DNA of 64,000 nt from assembly GCF_000238315.3 (NCBI RefSeq), contig NZ_CP011924.1, forward strand, positions 1,342,501 to 1,406,500, given 5' to 3'. Positions within the stretch are counted from its first letter, which is position 1, and every line of letters starts with the position of its first letter. The stretch is from Pseudoalteromonas piscicida. Lineage in GTDB: Bacteria; Pseudomonadota; Gammaproteobacteria; Enterobacterales; Alteromonadaceae. Below are positions 17,512 to 25,133 of the stretch, piece after piece. The notes under the pieces were generated by a model. It ran no database searches. It was given only the letters and a program-made list of their open reading frames with translations, and had not been told where the DNA came from. The translations under genes and the position numbers were made by a program.

Positions 17512-17974
17512 TGATCACCCTTTTATTCTTTTTAGATTACCGAATAGCATTTTACTTTATCGTTATTTACGCGGTGCGTTTCATAACAAATTATTCAGCA
17601 AATCTGTTTTGATTCTTATACACCAAGCACTCAAACGCTTGCGAAGTTACCTGATACTAAGCTTTTGCAGTCATAACGGCAATACGAACAAAGGAATTTT
17701 GAGTTTATATGATTAATTACTGAGCTGTAAGTTTCGAGAAAGTTTCTTTTTCTATTCTAGCCACATCGACAGAGATATTATTTGTCAAAGGGGAATGCGT
17801 GTTGCGACCTTTAACGAAACGGCTAGCTTTATAGTGAAATTACAACATCCCTAGCAAATTATTAGTCTGAATCATAGTCGGTGCTACATATGCCTAGTTA
17901 GCCTGACAACGCGACAAGTATCCATCGGATTGTGTAGATTAATGCATTTTAAGATTGGGACCGGTGCAAGCTTC
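17512..17974. other. Intergenic region without recognised feature
   Basis: About 460 AT-rich bases between the 5' end of the DUF4826-type gene and the 3' end of the kinase gene. I see no convincing open frame, tRNA or strong terminator. Confidence 0.4.
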
Positions 17975-18925
17975 TCACTGCTCCAGAGGAAAGGAAATAG
18001 TAAACTGACTACCTACACCTTCTTGACTCTGCACATCAATTTTTCCTTTGTGCTCTTTTACAATGGCATGAGTAACGGCAAGTCCCATGCCCGTACCTTC
18101 GCCGACAGGCTTAGTCGTAAAGAAAGGATCGAACAATCTAGGAAGCACATCAGCATCTATTCCAATTCCGTTGTCGCTAACGCTTAAGATAATATCTTGA
18201 TCGTTACCCGGTGCGAGTAACACTTCTATTGATTTATGCGACTTATGGCTCATGTCTACCGCATATTTAGCATTCACCAAAAGATTGATGATCGCTTGTT
18301 TTAGCGCTCCCTCCTTGCAATAGATAGTTGGCACATCTTCGACCGCGACGGTCAGCTCGTATCCCTTAAGTTGACCATGGAGTAAGCGAAGCGTGTCTTC
18401 AACAATAGACTTTAGAGACGCCCTACCGAAACTATCATTATTGGAGCGGGAGAAATTCATTAAATCGTTTACTATGGTTTTAATTCGCTCGCAGCCGTGC
18501 AGCGTATCATAAACGAGATCCGGCAAATCATTCGTAATCTCGTCAACACGTTGCCTTAAATATATATTAATAAGGCGAGCTTCCAATTGTTCTCCTTTCA
18601 ATTCATTTTGCTCAAGTAATTTTACTGTCTCAAGCAACTGCAAGATTGGCGAGATATAATAATTAAGTGACTCAAGGTTACCCGCCACATATGCCAACGG
18701 ATTATTTAATTCATGCGCAACGCCTGCTGATAGTGTTCCTAACGTTGCCATACGTTCGTTGTTTATTAGTACGGCTTGTTGATTCTTAAGCTGTTCTAAT
18801 TGACGTTCAAGTGTTTGATTAGCCAAATATAACGCACGCGTTTTCTCTTCAAGTAATGACTCAACTTCATCACGTGCACGACGCTCTCTTAGATACGCCT
18901 TTTTATAATCGTTATATTCAGACAT
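17975..18925 (-). CDS. Soluble sensor histidine kinase paired with H-NOX (HnoK-like)
   Basis: A 316-residue cytoplasmic kinase with no transmembrane segment. An N-terminal coiled coil (about residues 10-55) leads into the dimerisation/phosphoacceptor helix with His71 in HELNNPL. The HATPase domain has an N box (NLLVNAKYAV), G1 (DNGIGI), F box (FDPFFTTKP) and G2 (GTGMGLA). It begins 4 bases after the H-NOX stop, so it is coupled to the sensor. There is no receiver domain and no response regulator nearby. In Shewanella and Vibrio such kinases are inhibited by NO-bound H-NOX; that role is inferred here. Confidence 0.9.
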   Translation of the reverse strand: MSEYNDYKKAYLRERRARDEVESLLEEKTRALYLANQTLERQLEQLKNQQAVLINNERMATLGTLSAGVAHELNNPLAYVAGNLESLNYYISPILQLLETVKLLEQNELKGEQLEARLINIYLRQRVDEITNDLPDLVYDTLHGCERIKTIVNDLMNFSRSNNDSFGRASLKSIVEDTLRLLHGQLKGYELTVAVEDVPTIYCKEGALKQAIINLLVNAKYAVDMSHKSHKSIEVLLAPGNDQDIILSVSDNGIGIDADVLPRLFDPFFTTKPVGEGTGMGLAVTHAIVKEHKGKIDVQSQEGVGSQFTISFPLEQ

Positions 18926-18929
18926 CGAA

Positions 18930-19469
18930 TTAATCCAAATGAAGAATGAGTACGCAATGTTCAGCGCCGCTGTGCATGCACTGTGGATGTTCAATTGTTA
19001 GTTTGCGACTGTAAAACTGTGCGGCACCATAAAGTAGTCCTTCCGCACAAAAACACAATTTACGATTCGAGCAATACTCTAATACGATAGTTTTGTCATC
19101 TTTCACTATCGCCGAAATTGAGGGGAGGTTAGGTTCGTCGTAAAGCTTTTTTACCTCCATGTGTATCACACTATCGATAGATAAAACCAACTCTTCAAAC
19201 GACGCAAATTTCGATGAGATACCTTTGTGTTTTTCTGCCAAAAATCCAAATAATGACTGTCCGAAAATGGCTAATACATCTGTCAATGGCTTATTCAATT
19301 TGTCAGCGACGCCTTGTGCTAACGCAAATAATTCTGCATCTGGGTAGGATGTAGGGGAAACATAAACTCTTCCCTCAGGTGCATGTGCTTCGAGTAACTC
19401 ATCCCAAGCTTGCATGCCAATCGCTTCTACGACTAATTCTTCTAAACCTCTAAATATCACGCCGCGCAT
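18930..19469 (-). CDS. Heme NO-binding (H-NOX) sensor protein
   Basis: Binds heme and senses nitric oxide in the cytoplasm. The 179-residue product has the normal H-NOX length and start (MRGVIFRGLEE). The proximal heme ligand is His103, and the heme-propionate motif YxSxR is Tyr132-Ser134-Arg136. An AGGGAGAG site precedes the ATG at 19469, which is preferred over an in-frame start six codons upstream. The gene is directly followed by its histidine kinase, the standard two-gene NO-sensing module that controls biofilm or quorum pathways in other marine gammaproteobacteria. Confidence 0.94.
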   Translation of the reverse strand: MRGVIFRGLEELVVEAIGMQAWDELLEAHAPEGRVYVSPTSYPDAELFALAQGVADKLNKPLTDVLAIFGQSLFGFLAEKHKGISSKFASFEELVLSIDSVIHMEVKKLYDEPNLPSISAIVKDDKTIVLEYCSNRKLCFCAEGLLYGAAQFYSRKLTIEHPQCMHSGAEHCVLILHLD

Positions 19470-19599
19470 TAAACTCTCCCTTAACAAAGTTGCTGCGTTA
19501 TATAGTCAAGACTCACCTCGAAACAAGCCTTTGAATTAACTAGCTTGTTTCGTTCTTAATTAAGTGTAGAACAATATTTGGGATGTAATAGATCTTTCT

Positions 19600-20997
19600 C
19601 TATTCAGCTATAGGAGTTTGTTCGTCAAGCTCAATTGTATCGAGTTCAATTCTTTCAAGCATAGACATATTGAGAAAGTTATCTAGCTCCTCATTATGCG
19701 CAAATACCTTTTCTTTTATGCCTTGATAGTAGTCATTTACAATTCCAGCTAAATTGCCCTCCATCCAAGTTTCGACAGAGTCTGAGCGCTTAAACGCATC
19801 GGGGTTTTCTTCCACATCTTCTAAAATAGATAGCCACATATTGAGCTCAGCGCGCACTGGCATACCTTCTGACTGCTCCATGACATCATTCATCCAACCG
19901 AGCCCCTGATTTTCATAGGCTTTTATCAGCTGATTGTATAACCTACTTTTTTCGTTATCGTCAGCTGGTGCACCTTTAAATTTAACGTATTCTCGATTGT
20001 CAGTTCTAAAGTATTCGGTGTTCTCATTTTCGTAACTGAGTTTGCTCAATCTTGCGAACAGGTTATTCGGCTCCCGCGTATCTACTTCGTTTAACATTTC
20101 TATAAAAGTAGTTCGGTCATTCGCCTTAACCAAGGTTGCCATATCTAGCATGCCACGACTTGTATCAAAATCAGAATGTGCTAAATGCGCATTCAGATCT
20201 AAAAGATCACCGTCTGAGAATTTGTTATCAATGATAAATTTTGCATAGTCATTTAATAACTGGTTGTTCATGTCACCATACGCATTAAATTGGTCGAAAA
20301 GATCTGCCTCTCGCACAGTTAAGTCCATGTCTGCTCTACCGTCTTCATCCAATAGATAAGCTGGCAACGCCGGATCTGAAAAAACTTTATTTTCAGCCTG
20401 CTCCATTAAGCTTGACATGGTTTTTACGGTATCTTTTAATAAGTCATCAGACATACTACTCAGTTTATCAATCAACTTTTCTGAGTAGTCTTCACCCCTT
20501 TGACCAAAGCTGTTCACACTAAGTGACTGAACGATAAAATCGGTGAGCTGACCGAGCTCTTCATCAGTTAATCTGTTAGCCACGTCTAGAAGCGATTCCG
20601 TGGGCTTGATGTGTGCAAATTTAATCTGTTGCTCTTCATTCAAACGGTCAAAGATCGCTAAAAATTCATCAATTTTTTCTCGGCCTTCAAAGTCACCGTA
20701 AGTATCCTTATAGATACGGCCATTTTCATCCGTCCCTATGTGCTCTCGATGAATACCGTAACTTTTCATGCCTAACATTCTGAATTCAAAATTACGCATA
20801 AAGTCTCTATCATATGAGACAGGTGACTCGGTGTAGGAAAAATCAATTGTGAACTCACTATTCACATCTGTAAGTTGGGATACCTCTTCATCAGGTCTAT
20901 CTTTTGCGATCGCTTTGAGTGCGTCTTGCATTTCTTTCGACGAAGATGGAGCACCAACACTGCCATGGTTGGTGTGAAATTGTGGCTTTATATTCAT
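19600..20997 (-). CDS. Uncharacterised acidic protein
   Basis: I do not recognise this 465-residue protein. It is strikingly acidic (many Asp and Glu), with a low-complexity N terminus (about 1-40), short helical repeats of the LTDEELGQLTDFI kind, and an acidic C-terminal tail ending in LDEQTPIAE. There is no signal peptide, transmembrane segment or cysteine-rich motif. It ends about 130 bases before the H-NOX start on the same strand, so it may share that transcript, but the spacer allows a separate promoter. Confidence 0.65.
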   Translation of the reverse strand: MNIKPQFHTNHGSVGAPSSSKEMQDALKAIAKDRPDEEVSQLTDVNSEFTIDFSYTESPVSYDRDFMRNFEFRMLGMKSYGIHREHIGTDENGRIYKDTYGDFEGREKIDEFLAIFDRLNEEQQIKFAHIKPTESLLDVANRLTDEELGQLTDFIVQSLSVNSFGQRGEDYSEKLIDKLSSMSDDLLKDTVKTMSSLMEQAENKVFSDPALPAYLLDEDGRADMDLTVREADLFDQFNAYGDMNNQLLNDYAKFIIDNKFSDGDLLDLNAHLAHSDFDTSRGMLDMATLVKANDRTTFIEMLNEVDTREPNNLFARLSKLSYENENTEYFRTDNREYVKFKGAPADDNEKSRLYNQLIKAYENQGLGWMNDVMEQSEGMPVRAELNMWLSILEDVEENPDAFKRSDSVETWMEGNLAGIVNDYYQGIKEKVFAHNEELDNFLNMSMLERIELDTIELDEQTPIAE

Positions 20998-21096
20998 AAC
21001 CTATATCCTTGTTACAAATTCAATTTACCGCGGAGTTACTAAACGTTATCGACCCACATAGAATAAACTTTACCCAATTTTGCTCCTATTTGATAA

Positions 21097-21393
21097 TTAC
21101 CTAGTGTAGCTCGCCAAAATATCAAACCCACTGACACTATCTTCAAAGTATCGCGCTTTTACCTCTACATATTCAGCATCACTGAAGAAGGACTCCATTG
21201 AAGCTTGATCAGGAAAGTATATGGTAAAAAGTCGATTAGCTTGGCACTGTCCCTCTGTTAGCAAGGTTTCTGCAATATGAAAATCGTTACTAAATCCACC
21301 ACCATATTGTCTTAAGATTGGCTTCATCGCTTCACGATATTTGGCATATTGCTCGCTGTTATGAATTTCCATCGCCACTAACATCTCATACAT
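21097..21393 (-). CDS. DUF1330-type small protein
   Basis: A 98-residue protein with a ferredoxin-like dimeric alpha/beta-barrel pattern. The NSEQYAKYREAMKPILRQYGGGF and LFTIYFPDQASMESFFSDAEY segments match the general DUF1330/ABM-like pattern. The function is unknown; related folds include small monooxygenases. It lies 99 bases upstream of the acidic protein on the same strand. A palindromic MITE-like repeat begins just upstream of its start and may carry or disrupt its promoter. Confidence 0.7.
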   Translation of the reverse strand: MYEMLVAMEIHNSEQYAKYREAMKPILRQYGGGFSNDFHIAETLLTEGQCQANRLFTIYFPDQASMESFFSDAEYVEVKARYFEDSVSGFDILASYTR

Positions 21394-21612
21394 AATTTAG
21401 CCCTTTTAGAGTAGTTAACCTGAACTCGGTATAACAACTTGTTCTCTAGCAGCTGTTATCCCTTACTAGTGCGTTAAATTTGCTTGCAATAGGCTAGCTA
21501 TTGACGCACAAATTTGCCTTGTATTAAGAAATAACTTCTGGCTAGAGTGATATTACACTTTTGAACTTAGGTATTTTAGTGAATTAACTAACTTCTTATC
21601 CCGAGTTCATAT

Positions 21613-21853
21613 ATGGTCTCCTCCCTTATTGCAAGGTTTCTTTAGTAAATAACAGGGACAGGATTGCTGTCATATATACGGTCTGTTAATGAGTTTTATT
21701 TGAAACTCTGACCTAGATGTAAATCGCGCATATTGCCCTAATCAGGTTATCGGTATTTAGCTACCCCTGAGCTCGACAGGTTTTCAATATGCCGGTTTGA
21801 CCTGTTATGTCATCTACTTCAGTCACTTTCGCAATTCGGTGAAAGAAATCTAC
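21613..21853 (-). ncRNA. Candidate bridge/seek RNA region of the IS
   Basis: About 240 non-coding bases lie between the transposase stop and the left subterminal repeat, whereas only about 60 lie on the other side. IS1111-type elements are known to encode their guide RNA downstream of the transposase. Local stems are GAGTTT with AAACTC (21691-21708), ACAGGT with ACCTGT (21776-21805) and CTTTC with GAAAG near 21830. The guide loops were not assigned. Confidence 0.5.
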
Positions 21854-22864
21854 TTATCTTGCTTGATATGCCTCTTTTGATACTGTAATTGCCCAGGCCA
21901 CTCTAGCCATTTTATTGGCATAAGCGACACAGGCTTTATTATGCCCTCGCGTTTGTACAAGTCGATTTATCCAAAGACTCAGTTGGTCTGTTTTATACTT
22001 TGCTCTCGATACAACCGATTTCGCCCCTTGAATAAGTAAACATCTCAAATATCGATTACCACGCTTACTTATCCCGAGCAAAACTGATTTTCCACCCGTA
22101 CTACGTTGCTTGGGCACGAGACCTAATGAGGCTGAAACATCTCGCCCTTTTGTATAACCACTACCATTCCCCACTTCGTTAAAGTAACTACTTGCAACTA
22201 TTGGCCCTATGCCCGGAATACTCTGTAAATTGACGCATATCTCATTGTTTTTAACTTGCTCTTTTATCTGTTGATTGTACGTTTCAATACTTTCATCAAG
22301 CACTTGTAGGAGTTTATAGAGTTGGCTAAGCACTTGTTTAAAGCTCGCGGTCAATACTCGCTCCTCACCTAACAAAGCAGCCACTTCTTTGCGAACATTT
22401 TCGATACCTTTAGTAATGGCAATGCCGTACTCAAGTAGCAAACCTCGAATTTGATTACTCAGTGCTGTTCGTTGACCAATTGCAAGCTCTCTCACTTTAT
22501 GGATTGTTTGACTATCTTGCTGCTCTAATGTTTTCACTGGAACTGAGCGAATATGTGCCTGCTGTGATGCAATTAAAATTGCATACGCATCGTTGTAATC
22601 ATTTTTATTCCCCGTCAAAAATGGCTTCACGTGTTGTGGTGGTATGAGCTCAACTTGAAAACCTAATTGGCTAATTTCACGACCCCAATAATTAGAGGTT
22701 CCACACGCTTCCATGACTAATTTACAATTTGGCATTTGTGCCAAATAAGTCAGTAGTTGACGACGTTTAATAGCTTTCTTTACTACAATCTTATTGGATA
22801 GGTTACATCCAATAAAATGAAAAATATTTTTTGCGATGTCGATACTGATTGTTGTAATCTGCAT
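21854..22864 (-). CDS. IS110-family (IS1111-type) DEDD transposase
   Basis: A 336-residue recombinase that uses an RNA guide in characterised relatives. The N-terminal RuvC-like DEDD domain shows Asp in SIDIAKNIFHF (about residue 9), Glu in LVMEACGTSN and the Asp pair in NKNDYNDAYAI. The C-terminal Transposase_20 domain has LQSIPGIGPIVAS and the Ser-containing STGGKSVLLGISKRGN. The ATG at 22864 has a GGGAGAAG site nine bases upstream and is preferred over in-frame starts as far up as 22936. Full length with no frameshift, so it may be active. Confidence 0.93.
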   Translation of the reverse strand: MQITTISIDIAKNIFHFIGCNLSNKIVVKKAIKRRQLLTYLAQMPNCKLVMEACGTSNYWGREISQLGFQVELIPPQHVKPFLTGNKNDYNDAYAILIASQQAHIRSVPVKTLEQQDSQTIHKVRELAIGQRTALSNQIRGLLLEYGIAITKGIENVRKEVAALLGEERVLTASFKQVLSQLYKLLQVLDESIETYNQQIKEQVKNNEICVNLQSIPGIGPIVASSYFNEVGNGSGYTKGRDVSASLGLVPKQRSTGGKSVLLGISKRGNRYLRCLLIQGAKSVVSRAKYKTDQLSLWINRLVQTRGHNKACVAYANKMARVAWAITVSKEAYQAR

Positions 22865-22957
22865 TTGGTCTTCTCCCATTTTGATTGTTTGCAATTCAAT
22901 CATGGCAAACCGATGCCGAGTGTGGGAGGAGACCATTACATCAGGTTAGTTATCATC

Positions 22958-23347
22958 TTAACATTGCTCATAAAGCTCCAGCGGCAAACCATCAGGATCG
23001 CTGAAAAAGGTAAAGCGTTTGCCTGTATATTCATCTATTCGAACAGGCTCTACAGCAACTTGATTCTGCACAAGGTGTGCAATATAAGCATCAATATCTG
23101 ATACGCTAAATGCTAAATGTCTCAGTCCTTGCGCCTCTGGATGTGATGGTCGTTTTGGAGGATTTGGAAACGAAAACAACTCAATCTGGCTCCCATCAGG
23201 CAGCGCAAGATCTAATTTATAGGACGCTCTATCTTTTCGATAGTTCTCACGGAGTACATGCAACCCAAGTACTTCGGTATAGAACACTTTTGATCTTTGG
23301 TAGTCAGAACAAATAACAGCGACGTGATGTATCCCAGATAACTTCAA
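22958..23347 (-). CDS. VOC/glyoxalase-fold protein (YaeR-like)
   Basis: A small metal-binding vicinal-oxygen-chelate protein of about 129 residues. The HHVAVICSDYQRSKVFYTEVLG start, the QIELFSFP segment, HLAFSVSDIDAY and the final DPDGLPLELYE carry the expected metal ligands (His, Glu, His, Glu). The substrate is unknown. A strong GAGGAG site fits a TTG start at 23347, giving MKLSGIHH; an ATG at 23365 in the same frame has no ribosome-binding site. The IS sits just 15 bases after its stop codon. Confidence 0.85.
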   Translation of the reverse strand: MKLSGIHHVAVICSDYQRSKVFYTEVLGLHVLRENYRKDRASYKLDLALPDGSQIELFSFPNPPKRPSHPEAQGLRHLAFSVSDIDAYIAHLVQNQVAVEPVRIDEYTGKRFTFFSDPDGLPLELYEQC

Positions 23348-23381
23348 GCACTTCTCCTCAAGCATTTAGTGTCTTTTAAAT

Positions 23382-23409
23382 AAAAAAGCGGCAATTTGCA
23401 TTGCCGCTT
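23382..23409 (-). terminator. Terminator of the ivd operon
   Basis: A 9-bp perfect stem (AAGCGGCAA with TTGCCGCTT) with a T run on the minus strand lies 57 bases after the SDR stop, closing the seven-gene operon before the VOC gene. Confidence 0.85.
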
Positions 23410-23465
23410 CACACACTCAAGTAGGAACTTGGACTACACGTTGTAAAACCAAGCCTATTTTTTCA

Positions 23466-24227
23466 TTACAAGCGAATGCCGCCGTCAATCTCAACGACAC
23501 GTCCCGTAAAGAAATCATTTTCAATGATATATTTTGCTGTATGAGCAATTTCTTGCGCTTCACCCAAACGCCCAACCGGCTTCATTTTCACTAGGCGCTC
23601 TTTGGCTTCAGGCTTCATTGCATCGGTCATTTTTGTACGGATCACACCTGGTGCAATTGCGCCCACGCGAATACCAAAACGACCTAATTCTTTAGCCCAA
23701 CTGGTAGTCATCGCAACGACACCAGACTTTGCCGCTGAATAATTGGTTTGTCCCATATTACCAGCGCGCGCAACGCTAGACATATTAATGATCACGCCAC
23801 CGTTACCCGCTTCTACCATTTTGACGGCGGCTTCACGGCCGCACAGGAAAACACCTGTAAGATTGACATCAATAACGGATTGAAATTGCGAAAGCGACAT
23901 TTTATCGATGACTTGCCCGTCTTTTGCTTTAAGTAGCAAACCGTCACGCAAAATACCCGCATTATTAATTAATACCGAAATATCGCCGAAGTCATTTACG
24001 ATGGTATTAAACACATTTTCGACGTCTGATTCTTGACTAACATTAGCGACATACGTGTTAACTTGTGTACCGAATTGAGCAAGTTCGTGCTTCGCTTCTG
24101 CTAAAACGTCTTCTTGCATATCTATCAGGGCAAGTTTTGCCCCATGCTTTGCCATTTCAGTCGCCATGGCAAGACCCAAGCCTTGCGCACCACCAGTGAT
24201 CACAACTGTTTTATTGTTAATATCCAT
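23466..24227 (-). CDS. ivdG: SDR-family 3-hydroxyacyl-CoA dehydrogenase (IvdG)
   Basis: Short-chain dehydrogenase placed in isoleucine degradation (2-methyl-3-hydroxybutyryl-CoA oxidation) by operon context. The 253-residue product has the NAD-binding TGGAQGLGLA motif (about residue 11), NNAG near 88, and a catalytic Ser with YSAAK (Tyr at about 160). It resembles FabG, but the last position of a branched-chain operon, 6 bases after mmsB, argues for the CoA pathway. The name follows the ivd nomenclature used for Shewanella; the precise substrate is inferred. Confidence 0.88.
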   Translation of the reverse strand: MDINNKTVVITGGAQGLGLAMATEMAKHGAKLALIDMQEDVLAEAKHELAQFGTQVNTYVANVSQESDVENVFNTIVNDFGDISVLINNAGILRDGLLLKAKDGQVIDKMSLSQFQSVIDVNLTGVFLCGREAAVKMVEAGNGGVIINMSSVARAGNMGQTNYSAAKSGVVAMTTSWAKELGRFGIRVGAIAPGVIRTKMTDAMKPEAKERLVKMKPVGRLGEAQEIAHTAKYIIENDFFTGRVVEIDGGIRL

Positions 24228-24233
24228 AGTGTC

Positions 24234-25121
24234 CTATTTCTCTGAATAAAGCTTAAAAATCGCACTAAAGTCTTCACTGCCTTTACCTTGATTTTGTATC
24301 AAGTTATACAAATTCTTCGCCAGCGCCCCCATGGGTGTCGCAGAATTCGTTTGCTGCGCAGATTGCATCGCAAGGCCAAGATCTTTAGCCATTAAATCAA
24401 CCATAAAGCCCGGCTTATAACCGTTCGAAGAAGGCACATTTTCTAGTACATCAGGACATGGGTTGTATAGCTCTAGCGTCCAGTTACGACCAGAGCTATT
24501 TAGCATAATTTCGCTCAATACTTTAGGATCTAAGCCATGATCTACACCCATTTGCAGCGCTTCACTTGTGCCCGCCATAAGTATAGATAACAGCATATTG
24601 TTACATATCTTAGCGACTTGTCCCGCACCAATATCTCCAGCATGGAAGATATTCTTACCCATATTGGTAAGTACCACATGCGCACGTTCAAAGTCCGCTT
24701 TATTACCGCCGACAATAAAAGTTAAGGTACCGGCCGCAGCACCTGCCACACCGCCAGACACTGGCGCATCGACAAATGAAATGCCCGATTCTGCCAACTT
24801 GTTGCCAACAAACTGAGCTGATTCAGCATCAATGGTCGAGCAATCAATTACTTGTGTATTTTTACTAAGGTAATTAATTAATCCGTCATCGCCTGTATAC
24901 ACTGCTCGAACATGTTTGCCTGCCGGCAGCATACTGATCACATAATCGGCTTCGCGACATACATCGCTCACAACCGTCGCTTTCGTCGCGCCACTTGCTT
25001 CAAGCGTCGCGACGGCCTCAGGGTTTAAATCGAATACACATACTTGGTGGCCAGCCTTTAATAGGTTAATGGCCATTGGACCACCCATATTACCTAAGCC
25101 GATAAATCCTACTTGTGCCAT
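24234..25121 (-). CDS. mmsB: 3-Hydroxyisobutyrate dehydrogenase
   Basis: Oxidises 3-hydroxyisobutyrate to methylmalonate semialdehyde in valine degradation, using NAD. The 295-residue product has the N-terminal Rossmann motif GFIGLGNMGGPMA, the substrate-binding DAPVSGGVAGA near residue 120, and the catalytic lysine segment GAGQVAKICNNM near residue 164. It lies between the hydrolase and the SDR with short spacers and has an AGGAG site. It corresponds to ivdF of the Shewanella operon. Confidence 0.95.
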   Translation of the reverse strand: MAQVGFIGLGNMGGPMAINLLKAGHQVCVFDLNPEAVATLEASGATKATVVSDVCREADYVISMLPAGKHVRAVYTGDDGLINYLSKNTQVIDCSTIDAESAQFVGNKLAESGISFVDAPVSGGVAGAAAGTLTFIVGGNKADFERAHVVLTNMGKNIFHAGDIGAGQVAKICNNMLLSILMAGTSEALQMGVDHGLDPKVLSEIMLNSSGRNWTLELYNPCPDVLENVPSSNGYKPGFMVDLMAKDLGLAMQSAQQTNSATPMGALAKNLYNLIQNQGKGSEDFSAIFKLYSEK

Positions 25122-25133
25122 TTAAGTCACTCC

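Larger units (their letters stand above)
21610..22943 (-). mobile_element. IS110-family, IS1111-type insertion sequence
   Basis: A 13-bp perfect inverted repeat (ATGGTCTCCTCCC at 21613-21625 and its complement at 22924-22936) lies 3 and 5 bases inside the ends, the subterminal placement typical of the IS1111 subgroup. The CA dinucleotide at 21608-21609 is repeated at 22942-22943. Collapsing one CA restores an uninterrupted inverted repeat that matches the other end of the host MITE. The element is about 1.33 kb with one transposase gene and appears intact. Confidence 0.88.
21416..22948. repeat. MITE-like palindromic repeat interrupted by an insertion sequence
   Basis: The left end (21416-21429, TAACCTGAACTCGG) is repeated in inverted orientation across the insertion (CCGAGTTCA at 21601-21609 continuing as GGTTA at 22944-22948). 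The interior folds into a long hairpin: AAATTTG (21476) with CAAATTT (21509) and CAATAG (21487) with CTATTG (21498). Removing the IS leaves a repeat of about 200 bases with no coding capacity. Confidence 0.65.

Noticed and set aside
21421..21609. The MITE left arm as part of the IS element
   Set aside because: The inverted-repeat partner lies on the far side of the IS, so the repeat predates and surrounds the insertion.
23466..24227. Calling the SDR gene fabG of fatty acid synthesis
   Set aside because: It is the last gene of the branched-chain degradation operon, with no fab genes near; a CoA-pathway dehydrogenase fits better.
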